Assembly (NCBI GenBank): GCA_017432895.1
Contig: JAFRIG010000023.1
Coordinates: 1 to 37,151, forward strand
Reading direction: 5' to 3'
Length of the DNA stretch: 37,151 bases
From: Erysipelotrichaceae bacterium
GTDB taxonomy: Bacteria > Bacillota_I > Bacilli_A > Erysipelotrichales > Erysipelotrichaceae
The notes beneath the pieces are model-generated. The model was not told the origin of the DNA. It saw only the letters and a program-made list of their open reading frames with translations, and searched no databases. The translations under genes and the position numbers were made by a program. This document shows positions 18,101 through 26,306 of this stretch, piece by piece (position 1 is the first letter of the stretch; each line of letters begins with the position of its first letter).

Positions 18101-21100
18101 CAGACAAAGCCATTCAGTTCTCTGTTTACAAGAATGAATTCAAATTCACATGACGCTGTCTTATTTGGATCTGCGTGTGCTGCCGCGGTGATCGTAGCAT
18201 TTCCTTCCTTCAGACCGGTAACAACGCCATCTTCACTTACAGTAGCGATACTCTCATCAGATGATGACCAAATGACACCCTGGTCAGGTAAGCCCCAAGG
18301 ACTCAGCGTTGCCGTCAGCTTGACTGATGTACCGACAACAGTCGTGACTTCCTCTTCATCAAGTGAAATATCGATCGCATTTTCCAGTTCATCTTTATTC
18401 AGATTCAGCTGAACAGTCGTAACGTTAGCTGCATAGTCCCATAATTCGATCGCTAAATGATCGGAAACATTGCTGCCGTCAACAATAACGACATATTCTT
18501 CAGTATCGATATCCTTTGTCTTGGCATTGGCTCTTGACCCTTCTGCAAACAGATCGGTTCCGGATTCATCATAGACGAATGCACCGGCGATGTATTCATT
18601 GTCACTTGCAACGATCGTAACGACGATGACATCCTGTAATTCGCCATTCTCATCTTCCTGGAAGATCCTCTTGCCGAATATCTGGTCGACACTTGGAGCC
18701 GTGTTATCGATCTTTAAACTTAATTCCATGCTGGGGTCGATCTCGCTCCAGTCGATCTTTCCGTTCTTTTGTGCATACTCGGTCGCTCCAAACAGACTCA
18801 AATCGATTTGTTCGCCTTCGGCAAGATTGTTTAGTTTGAAATCGAACTTCGAAGTTGAAGAAGTATTCTGCCATGCCGGAGGATTACCGTTGGCATAATA
18901 GTAAGCCGCATTGACGTTTCCGACATTTTCCCTGCTGCCCAGCTCATTTCCTTGATCATCAGAAAGAACATATTTCGTCCCGACGATGCTTCTGATCAAA
19001 GAGTAACGTGCCCCTTCAATGGTATTTTCACTGTTGATAGCGTTACGTTCAGGATAATATGTACCATTATCGAAATCCACACCTAACGGGTTGCCGCCCA
19101 GAACATAAGAAGTCGCAAGTGCTTTATGATAACCCGTGAACATCTGTGCTCTGCTGCCATAGACGTTATCACCTAAAGCGGTGGATACAGACATATATGC
19201 AGGCCTGTCCTCCAACTCATATTCGTATTCAAGATAAGAACCGATATCGATAACTTTGCTTTCGCCCCAAGCGCCATAGAAACCTAAGACAGGGATCGAA
19301 TGAACGACACCTAAAGCTCCATCTTCCGATTCTTTTTCGGTTGCATAGAGATAGCCTTCAACATAAGCGCCGTTGACATCATAAGCATTGATATCATCAC
19401 TCAGCTGGATCTCGACTCTGACGTTAATCGAACCGTTGGCCGGAACGATCGTATTTGTCGAATTGGCGAGTTTCAACGCCAGATATGCATCATAGGTCGT
19501 GATCGTTCCATCACCATCAAGATCGGCATATTCAAAATCACCAAGCGACTCTCTATTGCCTACGACAAAATCCAGGATAGCTCTGGCATCATTGCCATCG
19601 AAGACACCGTCTCCATCATCATTGAAATCAAAGGAAACAGAGTCCTCAACATATCTGATCCCATCAACGTACCACGCCAGATCCGCAAAGACAGGTGCTG
19701 TCCACGTATCAAGGTATTCGGCGCCTTCATATGAGAAGATATCCTGCGTGAAGAAATCGCCGCCTAATGAATAATAAAGATCTTTATTTGTGATGTTGTT
19801 AACAGTAAACTCAACCGTATAGCGTCCGCTTCTTTCAGGGTCATCGCCAAGTTCCGCTTTGACCTTGCCGTCTTTGGCGTATACGGAGATATCCTTCTTG
19901 GCAACGCCGTCGACTGCCGTTGAATCCATCAGAATGACGACATTGGAATTGATAGCTGCTTCAACATTCGCGAGACCGGAGCCCTGATTCAAAATGCTGT
20001 AGTAAGAACCGGAAGCTTCTTCATATAATGGAGTAGCCGTCGACATCAGCAGGCTCTGGATCAGAGCTCTTCTGGTGATACCCAATCTTTCTGCGATCGC
20101 ATCCAGATCGTTTTCTCTTACATACTGCGCCATGACTGCTGAAATACCTGCCAGCTGCGGAGCAGCCATAGAAGTACCGGACATATTCTCGTACTGGTCA
20201 TGGCCGCCGAGCATCTGCCCACTGGAATTCTTATTCAAACCAAATACGGCATAAATATTTCCACCTGGTGTGGTTATTTCCGGTTTCATTGACAGATTGC
20301 CCGGAACACCGAAGCTGGAGAAGCTGGACATCGTGTAATATTCACTGTCATCGACCATTGTTCCGACAGTTTCACCGACATCCATGACACCTGTCCAATA
20401 CTTCATACCATCATCCGTCTGATTTTCTTCGCTGAGAGATTTAATGATCAGACCATCAGCCAGTGTGATCGAAACAGCCGGCTGCGTGTACAGATAGCTA
20501 TCCAGAGCCATGTTGATGGTTCCGGACTGGTTATTGACGATGATCGTAGCGATCGCACCGGCTTCAACTGCCGCATTTGCCTTCTGATAGAAAGAAGTGG
20601 TACCACGATTGCAGATCGCGATCTTTCCTTCCAGAATATCCGCTACTTTCGCAAATTCTTCCGCTGTGCCTACCCCATCAATATAGACGAACTCATGTTC
20701 GCCACCGATCGTCCTGATCGGTTCATTGGAATATCCCGTTTCTGTGTAATAGATCTGGTATCCCATAAAGTCGATGGAATAACCGGTGAAGCCCTTATTG
20801 TTTACGGATGCCACAGACATTGTATTGGAATACGTTGCCGGTGAACCGCCACTGGCCAATGAAGTATCTTCTGAATACAGATATCCTAACGGGGTCTGAT
20901 CAGCCCAGGTGCCGTTATTACCGGCAGAGTTTGCCCACACGATGTTGACATTAACCATATTGTCGATAATGTCCTGATAAGTGCTATTGGTCGTAAAACC
21001 GGCTGCTGATGAACCTAAAGAAAGGTTGACGGAATCAGCACCCAGCACGATCGCGTCTTCGATCGCGGCAAAGTAATCGGAATCATAAGCTCCGCCGCCC

Positions 21101-22149
21101 TTACCGAAGACCTTCATAACCAGAAGCTGGGCATCCGGTGCGTTGCCTTGCGAAGCAACCGCAGAAATCGCGTTCTTCAGTTCGATCGAACCGTCATCGC
21201 TCTTGTTATAGATGTACTTGTTTGCAGCCGCAATGGAAGCGACATGTGAACCATGTTCACCTTGTGTATCGTTGACATGAATGATGTCGAAGTCCCTGTC
21301 GATATAGTTGAATGCGTAAGGCACTTTGCTGTTGCGGTAAGCTTCATCAGAATTTCCACTTGTGCGCTGAGAAGCATTCAAAGAAGGCCACAGTTTATTG
21401 ACATCTTTCTTGTCCATCAGGTCAACATCGTTACCAGTCTGCGATTTATATTCCTGGATCGCAAAATCAAAAGCCGTTGAATTGAATGACTGATGTTCGA
21501 TATCTAGACCGGTATCAACTATAGCAACCTTGCTTCCGATTCCGGTGTAACCGGCTGCCCATGCCTGTTGCGTATAAGTCATATCCGTAGCAGTAGACAT
21601 ATTCGGATCATCTTCGTTTATAGAATAGAGATCAGGATAGTACCGATTCTCGATAAAGACATCCTCTACACCGGGAATATTTTTGATCGCATCGATCTTA
21701 TCGGCCGGAACATTGGCAGAAATGATATTGGCTGCCAATGTCAGATTCCATACGACATCGAGTTCTTCTCCCTCGAGAACATCCCTGGAAATCACGGCAG
21801 CGATCTCATCCTGTGAATCCTTTAATGATTCACGGTATGCGATAGCTCCCGGATCCAGAGCGATCGATTCTGTCGAGTATCCGTTATCAATCGTGGCTTT
21901 GCCACTTAAAACAATGGAAACACGAACATCCCCTTTGAAAACTTTTTGGTTGTCTTCGTCATCATCATCGATAGTATTCAGTTTATTGGCGATACGCTCT
22001 GAATCATTTTCGATAACTTCAAAAGACAAAACCTGGCCATCTTCTGATCCTTCGTCTTCAGCAAAGACCGTATTGGTACTTAACACGGAACTGAAAAACA
22101 TGACAAATACCAGAAAAATGCCAATCAGCTTTTTCATAAGTTTCGACAT
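15124..22149 (-). CDS. Giant secreted S8 (subtilisin-family) protease 1, multi-domain
   Basis: 2,341 residues, exported serine protease of the lactocepin/C5a-peptidase type. Order of parts (residue numbers approximate): signal peptide 1-30 (cut near VFA-ED); prodomain 70-165; S8 catalytic domain 195-735 with Asp212 (AIVDTG), His299 (GEHGSH), oxyanion Asn411 (SAGNN) and Ser660 (SGTSMAAP), interrupted by a PA domain at 480-575; C5a-peptidase-like beta domains from 755; a dockerin-like EF-hand pair at 840-895; Big_2 Ig domain 1258-1337; propeller-like region 1340-1600; cohesin-like domain 1635-1755; seven Ig-like repeats from 1775 to 2325; short tail KSFLNALWTLFN. No LPXTG anchor or S-layer domain is seen. 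The open frame starts 25 codons earlier, but ATG 22149 has AAGGGGGA 7 bases upstream and begins the signal peptide. Paralogue of the protein at 26307-33419. Confidence 0.93.
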   Translation of the reverse strand: MSKLMKKLIGIFLVFVMFFSSVLSTNTVFAEDEGSEDGQVLSFEVIENDSERIANKLNTIDDDDEDNQKVFKGDVRVSIVLSGKATIDNGYSTESIALDPGAIAYRESLKDSQDEIAAVISRDVLEGEELDVVWNLTLAANIISANVPADKIDAIKNIPGVEDVFIENRYYPDLYSINEDDPNMSTATDMTYTQQAWAAGYTGIGSKVAIVDTGLDIEHQSFNSTAFDFAIQEYKSQTGNDVDLMDKKDVNKLWPSLNASQRTSGNSDEAYRNSKVPYAFNYIDRDFDIIHVNDTQGEHGSHVASIAAANKYIYNKSDDGSIELKNAISAVASQGNAPDAQLLVMKVFGKGGGAYDSDYFAAIEDAIVLGADSVNLSLGSSAAGFTTNSTYQDIIDNMVNVNIVWANSAGNNGTWADQTPLGYLYSEDTSLASGGSPATYSNTMSVASVNNKGFTGYSIDFMGYQIYYTETGYSNEPIRTIGGEHEFVYIDGVGTAEEFAKVADILEGKIAICNRGTTSFYQKANAAVEAGAIATIIVNNQSGTINMALDSYLYTQPAVSITLADGLIIKSLSEENQTDDGMKYWTGVMDVGETVGTMVDDSEYYTMSSFSSFGVPGNLSMKPEITTPGGNIYAVFGLNKNSSGQMLGGHDQYENMSGTSMAAPQLAGISAVMAQYVRENDLDAIAERLGITRRALIQSLLMSTATPLYEEASGSYYSILNQGSGLANVEAAINSNVVILMDSTAVDGVAKKDISVYAKDGKVKAELGDDPERSGRYTVEFTVNNITNKDLYYSLGGDFFTQDIFSYEGAEYLDTWTAPVFADLAWYVDGIRYVEDSVSFDFNDDGDGVFDGNDARAILDFVVGNRESLGDFEYADLDGDGTITTYDAYLALKLANSTNTIVPANGSINVRVEIQLSDDINAYDVNGAYVEGYLYATEKESEDGALGVVHSIPVLGFYGAWGESKVIDIGSYLEYEYELEDRPAYMSVSTALGDNVYGSRAQMFTGYHKALATSYVLGGNPLGVDFDNGTYYPERNAINSENTIEGARYSLIRSIVGTKYVLSDDQGNELGSRENVGNVNAAYYYANGNPPAWQNTSSTSKFDFKLNNLAEGEQIDLSLFGATEYAQKNGKIDWSEIDPSMELSLKIDNTAPSVDQIFGKRIFQEDENGELQDVIVVTIVASDNEYIAGAFVYDESGTDLFAEGSRANAKTKDIDTEEYVVIVDGSNVSDHLAIELWDYAANVTTVQLNLNKDELENAIDISLDEEEVTTVVGTSVKLTATLSPWGLPDQGVIWSSSDESIATVSEDGVVTGLKEGNATITAAAHADPNKTASCEFEFILVNRELNGFVWDENGEVWLSTFNTASLPHYDKLSESLRLPLASAAYGKDGTLYAASLDSDDLVSTLYVVNESTYEVSEVGPSQIGYMDMAPAPSLGDNILMGVYGTYCLLIDTDSGDYAGAFNLSRYTGGANLVGIAYEEPYYNSRYRAYVDYYFVLAENGTLYNIGFMPYNGSYANFAPQSMGSLGYTADIPYFQSLYFDGTDIYWSKYSNSDGIVDIIFINDVYYDGSIYKLGSFAEAVWPVGGLYNENEKELFAADRSVRDDEELDADSIFLDQIDPISFNVSSNKGSLNSVDSFVSREDVKTKVEDGSSDSEEFVVTLSADELTNNGLYEVTYDASVIKFARANSQLPYYAINNAQEGKFVFAFADLNGVAEDEVIAKLVFERLNDGRTDLGVAEKEKGSFIDHEAQPEEFDINIDYGDIVLQDRPEREADIPEGIWISPLTDPEYTGKALKQELRVYDHKTLLVENRDYTVTYKNNIKVGIATVTVKGKGNYTDSVSKTFNIVPAELNQSNTLVKLNKDAFAYNGKKQKPSISSVTYNGTKLKNKTDYTVTYQDANSKGVAGQDVWYNITITGKGNYAGEVIADYVISANLKPISSKTVSGIKSKTYTGQPVTQDIVIKGLVEDEDYVVEYYNNINVGTATINITGIGKYVGTIVKTFKITPITLKASNVNISGVPDEVKYCGECRPEMVLTYVNEVLAEGEDYTVTYKDNAKAGTASITFKGIGNYSGSITRKFKITAIDLTSNDVSIEQIADQPFQKGGNKPDVNIYDILNDTKLVKGTDYTLAYKNNTKQGSAKVTVKGKGNYRGSLTLNFVITPADLSALNASAPDKSFTNKKGNFKSTLTIKDVNGKKLTAGTDYAKSLVYSYADGTPVLANDIVPAGTSITVTAQGKGNYTGSVSATYRVVSSNISSAKVKVANQIYTGQPVLVDKAEITIKLNKETLNPEDFEIVSYTNNISKGTATLTIKGVGNYGGTKTVNFKIVRKSFLNALWTLFN
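15127..16827 (-). repeat. Seven tandem Ig-like repeats in giant protease 1
   Basis: About seven diverged protein repeats of 75-95 residues. Each begins near a Tyr-Thr-Gly-type motif (YTGKAL, YNGKKQKP, YTGQPV, YCGE), passes through a GxDYTVTYKNN-type strand and ends in a GKGNYxGxxxKxFxI-type strand. They resemble MBG/YDG-type adhesin repeats (inference) and form a long C-terminal stalk. Repeats 5 and 6 are the most divergent. Confidence 0.85.
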
Positions 22150-22199
22150 ATATTGTCCCCCTTCCAAAAGCAAGTACATCAAAGTACTTAATATATTAA

Positions 22200-22229
22200 A
22201 TTGTAAATGAGTTTTATAATTCACTGCAA
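22200..22229 (-). promoter_or_regulatory. Candidate promoter of giant protease 1
   Basis: Minus-strand TTGCAG (22224-22229), 18-base spacer, TACAAT (22200-22205), 50 bp before the ATG. The following untranslated leader contains a 6-bp hairpin (AAGTAC 22184-22189 with GTACTT 22172-22177). The boxes are only fair matches. The remaining 150 bp up to the next terminator show no other feature. Confidence 0.35.
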
Positions 22230-22381
22230 CTGATTTGAAAGTGTGAAAAATCGATTATACCAAATGTAAAACACAATAAAGAATTATCTGAAGGAATTTT
22301 CATTTTTACTCATTTATCAAAATATTAATTCGCAGTTAAAACGATCAAAATGTTATTTAAAGATGTTTCAAATACATAATG

Positions 22382-22430
22382 AAAAAGCAGGCATATCCCT
22401 GGCCATAATACCGGATACATCTGCTTTTTT
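22382..22430 (-). terminator. Terminator after the prodomain-like gene
   Basis: A two-part stem, AAAAAGCAG with CTGCTTTTT at the base and TATCC with GGATA inside, closes a loop of about 14 bases and ends in TTTTT in the minus sense. It starts 6 bp after the stop codon of the 90-codon gene. T runs on both sides mean it could work in both directions. Confidence 0.75.
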
Positions 22431-22435
22431 AGTAC

Positions 22436-22708
22436 TTAATTGCGAGTGTTTTTTCTATTCAAAGAAAGCCTGGGCAAAGAATTGTTTGATCCAAATTCAA
22501 TAACGCTACCTGGATCATCTTCGGTATGAAATACGGCTACATGTCCCTTGTATTCAACCAACTCGATCTGGTACAGAGAAGCTATTTCTTGTGCAACCAA
22601 CTCATCATCGCAGATAGAATAAAGTTCTCTTCCTTTAACGACCAGGCCCTTCTTCTGCCCTTTAGCCAAACAGGTCTCACTTTTCTTAGCGAAAAAAATA
22701 AACGACAT
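22436..22708 (-). CDS. Stand-alone S8 prodomain-like small protein (90 residues)
   Basis: The 90-codon gene follows the 1,134-residue protease by 26 bp and has a GGAG ribosome binding site 7 bases before its ATG, so it is probably co-translated from the same mRNA. Residues about 20-75 align with the prodomain of that protease (residues 138-208): shared ELY, CDD, the A-x-x-x-A pattern, EL and HVA, with 15 of 40 identical by eye in the best block. No catalytic domain follows. Its N-terminus (MSFIFFAKKSETC) is not a good signal peptide. It could be a free propeptide that acts as inhibitor or folding helper, as in the I9 family, or the remnant of a deleted protease copy. Both readings are inference. 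Confidence 0.65.
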   Translation of the reverse strand: MSFIFFAKKSETCLAKGQKKGLVVKGRELYSICDDELVAQEIASLYQIELVEYKGHVAVFHTEDDPGSVIEFGSNNSLPRLSLNRKNTRN

Positions 22709-22734
22709 CGCAAAACTCCGCTTTACTGCTTTCT

Positions 22735-25700
22735 TTAACGGAATCTATACTTGACTTTTGCGGTTTTATTGCTGCCATCAAGAGCTTTGACCGTGATCGT
22801 GATCGTTCCTTTCTTGACCGGCTGAACATCTACTGCATACCAGAATCCGTCTTTACCGCCATAGCAGGCTGTTGCGATCTTCGCATTGGAACTCTTGACA
22901 TCGAATTCTGTAGGAGAATCACAATAGAACCAGATCTCATAATAGTAATCCGGATTGAAATAATCTTCATAGCGTGAATACTCGAATCTGAAATAAGAGA
23001 TATTTCGTGTGATCCGAACGCTTGTATAATCGGTATATTCCGTTCCATCAGCTGCCGTTGCCTTCAGAACCACGTAAAGCACGCCATCATCAGGATCAAT
23101 ATTGCCTCCATCGATCTTTTTTGCAACCGATAAAGAGCTGTTATTGACGATCTTTATATCTTTTTTGGTGTCATCGGTCACATCATAATCGGTTCCATTG
23201 ACATTGAATTTAACCGAATCGATCGACCAGTTAACTTTTTTGAGAGTCGGAGTACCATATTGGCTTCCAAACGAGACCTTATCCTTGAGATTAAGCTTCT
23301 TACCTAAAGTCAGGGTGTAATAGTATCCTAGATCGATGGCAATACTGGAAGCGGGGACTCTGACGTTGATCGTTATGCTGGCTTTCTTTTTCGAACCGTC
23401 ATTTGCGGCACATGTGATCGTTGCCTTGCCGGCACCGACAGCCTTAACGAGACCATCTTCATCGACGACAGCGACTTTTGTGTTACTAGAAGACCAGACT
23501 ACATCAAGATCGTTGCCGACTGCGTAACCATAGAGCCGGATCTCATTATCAGCGATCGGATGTTCATCATCCTTTAGATCAGCGGTAAACAAAACAGCAC
23601 TGCTGAGTTTTCCCTTTGAATAGATCGCTCTATCGTCATCAGTTATCATCTCGACTGCAGTAGCCATCGGGCATATACGCACAAGTTTGCTTCCAAGCGT
23701 CTCGCCCGAATCGGTAGCTTTTGCATACACATAGATCAGCTCATCATATGTGATATCTTTTGGCACCGTGAGCTTGCCGGCGGCGCTGATCTTGACTTCC
23801 GGATTATCTGAAGCAACCGTCCATTCAACTTTCTTGTTGTTGGTGTTTGCCGGCAAAACATTTGCTTTATATGTGGCACTTCCACCCGGAACGATCGCAT
23901 CCTGACCACTGATCTGAATCTCTTCAGCCAGCTGAAGAACTGTCACGCTACATACTGCCGTCTTCTTTGATCCGTCAAGGATCTTTAAAGTGATCTTTGC
24001 GCTGCCCTTTCCTTTGGCACAAATATATCCATCTTCATCGACCTGAGCGACCTTGGGATCACTGCTTATCCAGATGTGATCGACTTCATTCAGATTATAG
24101 GAATTGCCATTGGTATCAACCAGCTGTGTGACTTCGATCTTTCTGACATCTGATGTATATGCCGAATATTCCATGGTCAACTTGCTTTGATCGATCGCCA
24201 CCGTTTTTATTTTGTATGGATTGTTCTTTACAGATGGTGCTTTGATCGTAAATTTCTTGACAGATCCCATTACACCAAGACTGTTAACGACCGCCGCATT
24301 GATCGTAATAGTCGTTCCTTTTTCAAATGAATCCAAGGAAATGTCTTCGCCATTGTAGATCTCGCCGGAAATGATCTGGCCATTTTTGATCGTCGGCTTC
24401 TTACCGTTTGTTGTGTAGATGATGGTATCTGCATAATCGCCAATATCGGTTTCAATATTGAAATATGAGCCTTCCGGTACCGGATTCAACAGATTCATTA
24501 TCTGATTGTCATTGAGATCATAGACCACAATATTCGGCGTGATATCGATCCTGGAGAAGAGCTTTTCAACATCAATGATGCCAAAACCCATCTGTGATGA
24601 TGAAGACTTGTTTACAGCTGTCTTCAGTACTTTTACAGCCTGATCATAATCGATTGGACCGACCTTGCTCATATACAAAGCCAATACACCGGAAACGACA
24701 GGTGTTGCCATTGAAGTACCTGACAACCAGTCGTATGCATCATCGTATGGATCATCATCTGTCGAACACGGCGATATGATATCAGAACCCGGGGCACTGA
24801 TGGTCACCCACGAGCCGTAATTGGAATAGGAAGCTCTTGCACCGCTTTTATTAACCGCGGCAACCGCAATAACTCCATCGAAGGCTGCCGGATAGGATTT
24901 TACGACCGATGCATCGTTTCCTGCTGCCGCAACGACAACGACACCTGCTTTTTTCGCATCCTCAATAGCTCTCTTATATTCCCAGTCGTAACCCCATGCG
25001 CCAAGGCTCATATTGATGATATTCGCTCCACAATCTACAGATCTGTAAAGTGCTTCAACGATATCAGCCGTTTCTGCCCACTCGGAATTGTTGTATACGT
25101 TGATGCTGATCAATGTTACTCCCGGGGCAATACCTGCTCCGCCAACACCGTTATCGGCCTCCGCTGCAATGATTCCGGCAACATGATTTCCGTGACCGTT
25201 TCCATAGTATTGTCCGCAACCGACATCTTCAACTTCGACCCTGCCGATGAATTCTTCATGATCCGGATTGACAGCATCATCTATTACTGCGACTCTGATA
25301 TCCGGGTCTCCCATCGTGGCATTCCAGCCCGCATAGGTATGGATCATATCATGCTGCCACTGATAGTTTTCATATGCCGGATAGCTCAGGAAAGGATCAG
25401 GATAAATGAAAGCATCATTGACCCAACCGTCCCAGTCTCTGACCTCGGGCAGGTATTCATCGCTTTGAGCAGTATTTTTATGATCGCTTTCTTCAACTAC
25501 CGGCTCCTTTTTTACAAGATAATTTGGTGCCAGCAGCGGAAGGTCAGGATCATTTACCGCACTCATAAAGATATCTTTTACGGTAACTTCTTCATCGCTG
25601 ACAGCGATAAGCGCAACATGATCGGAAAAAGAGATCAGTTCACAATGATAAATCTCAGCGACCTGTCTGGCGTATTCGATATCATCACACACAAAATACA

Positions 25701-26139
25701 GTTCGCCTTTTTTATAATCGACACCTTCTTCAAGTTCTTCGAATCTTTCCAGGACTTCATTTTCTTTCAATACCTTCTTGCCTTCAAAATCGCCTGCTCT
25801 GATGACGAAATCTTCAGGAACAGTGAAAGTGAAATCCTCCGTAATGACATCCGTTTCTTCCTTGTCGGGAACAATGATGCCGCCTTCCTGTTCAGTCTCG
25901 TTGTCTTCAAACAGCTGAGTCTCCTCTTCAGGCAAGAACTCCTCTTCAACAGAAACAGATCCTTCCTGTTCAAAGTCGATAGTTTCTTCTTCATCTTCCT
26001 CAAACACGACATCCTCATCGTCAAAAACTGTTTCGTAAATTTCTTCGCTGGATTCTTCTTCAGCTATGATCGGATTCACACTGAAAACATTGGTGAATAA
26101 GCACAGCAAAATAAACAGAATACCGATTCTTCTCTTCAT
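22735..26139 (-). CDS. Secreted S8 (subtilisin-family) protease with Ig domains
   Basis: 1,134 residues. Signal peptide 1-26; a very acidic linker 27-105 (runs of Glu and Asp); prodomain about 135-210; compact S8 catalytic domain 255-525 with Asp287 (VAVIDDAV), His316 (GNGHGNHVAG), oxyanion Asn408 (AAAGNDAS) and Ser476 (SGTSMATP), without a PA insert. A chitobiase/FN3-associated-like domain follows at 545-632 (IIYTTNGKKPT), then Big_2 Ig domains at about 642-735, 736-825 and 830-930, and a C-terminal region of unclear type that ends VKYRFR. It has no cell-wall sorting signal. The ATG at 26139 has AAGGAG 7 bases upstream and a promoter 50-80 bp upstream. The 90-codon prodomain-like gene follows in the same unit. 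Confidence 0.93.
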   Translation of the reverse strand: MKRRIGILFILLCLFTNVFSVNPIIAEEESSEEIYETVFDDEDVVFEEDEEETIDFEQEGSVSVEEEFLPEEETQLFEDNETEQEGGIIVPDKEETDVITEDFTFTVPEDFVIRAGDFEGKKVLKENEVLERFEELEEGVDYKKGELYFVCDDIEYARQVAEIYHCELISFSDHVALIAVSDEEVTVKDIFMSAVNDPDLPLLAPNYLVKKEPVVEESDHKNTAQSDEYLPEVRDWDGWVNDAFIYPDPFLSYPAYENYQWQHDMIHTYAGWNATMGDPDIRVAVIDDAVNPDHEEFIGRVEVEDVGCGQYYGNGHGNHVAGIIAAEADNGVGGAGIAPGVTLISINVYNNSEWAETADIVEALYRSVDCGANIINMSLGAWGYDWEYKRAIEDAKKAGVVVVAAAGNDASVVKSYPAAFDGVIAVAAVNKSGARASYSNYGSWVTISAPGSDIISPCSTDDDPYDDAYDWLSGTSMATPVVSGVLALYMSKVGPIDYDQAVKVLKTAVNKSSSSQMGFGIIDVEKLFSRIDITPNIVVYDLNDNQIMNLLNPVPEGSYFNIETDIGDYADTIIYTTNGKKPTIKNGQIISGEIYNGEDISLDSFEKGTTITINAAVVNSLGVMGSVKKFTIKAPSVKNNPYKIKTVAIDQSKLTMEYSAYTSDVRKIEVTQLVDTNGNSYNLNEVDHIWISSDPKVAQVDEDGYICAKGKGSAKITLKILDGSKKTAVCSVTVLQLAEEIQISGQDAIVPGGSATYKANVLPANTNNKKVEWTVASDNPEVKISAAGKLTVPKDITYDELIYVYAKATDSGETLGSKLVRICPMATAVEMITDDDRAIYSKGKLSSAVLFTADLKDDEHPIADNEIRLYGYAVGNDLDVVWSSSNTKVAVVDEDGLVKAVGAGKATITCAANDGSKKKASITINVRVPASSIAIDLGYYYTLTLGKKLNLKDKVSFGSQYGTPTLKKVNWSIDSVKFNVNGTDYDVTDDTKKDIKIVNNSSLSVAKKIDGGNIDPDDGVLYVVLKATAADGTEYTDYTSVRITRNISYFRFEYSRYEDYFNPDYYYEIWFYCDSPTEFDVKSSNAKIATACYGGKDGFWYAVDVQPVKKGTITITVKALDGSNKTAKVKYRFR

Positions 26140-26192
26140 AAATGAACTCCTTAAATAAATCGATGTTGAAATATCATAATATCCTTATCTCA

Positions 26193-26219
26193 ATTATATC
26201 AAATTGCCCGAAATTCCAA
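26193..26219 (-). promoter_or_regulatory. Extended -10 promoter of the 1,134-residue protease gene
   Basis: The minus strand carries TGATATAAT (26193-26201), a perfect TATAAT with the extended TGn element. A -35-like TTGGAA (26214-26219) lies upstream with a short 15-base spacer; ATTGGA gives 16. Extended -10 promoters tolerate a poor -35 box. The start would be near 26186, giving a leader of about 47 nt. Confidence 0.7.
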
Positions 26220-26249
26220 TACAAACCGGAAAACTGCTCTTCATGTTAA

Positions 26250-26293
26250 TTCATAAAAATATGGCTACAGATCTAATGATCTGTAGCCATATT
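26250..26293 (-). terminator. Strong terminator after giant protease 2
   Basis: A perfect 16-bp stem (26258-26273 with 26278-26293) with a 4-base loop ATTA in the minus sense, core GGCTACAGATC. It is followed by TTTTATGAATT. It lies 14 bp after the stop codon at 26307 and just upstream of the next promoter. Confidence 0.85.
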
Positions 26294-26306
26294 GAATGCG
26301 GAGAGT

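Noticed and set aside
22225..22381. Possible small gene or riboswitch between giant protease 1 and the prodomain-like gene
   Set aside because: The A+T-rich gap shows no open frame with a ribosome binding site and no structured motif apart from the flanking terminator and candidate promoter.
25183..26100. 305-codon plus-strand open frame opposite the 1,134-residue protease
   Set aside because: Long but antisense to the catalytic and acidic parts of a real protease; its composition (Phe/Ile/Asp-rich) is what the complement of a Glu/Asp-rich gene gives.
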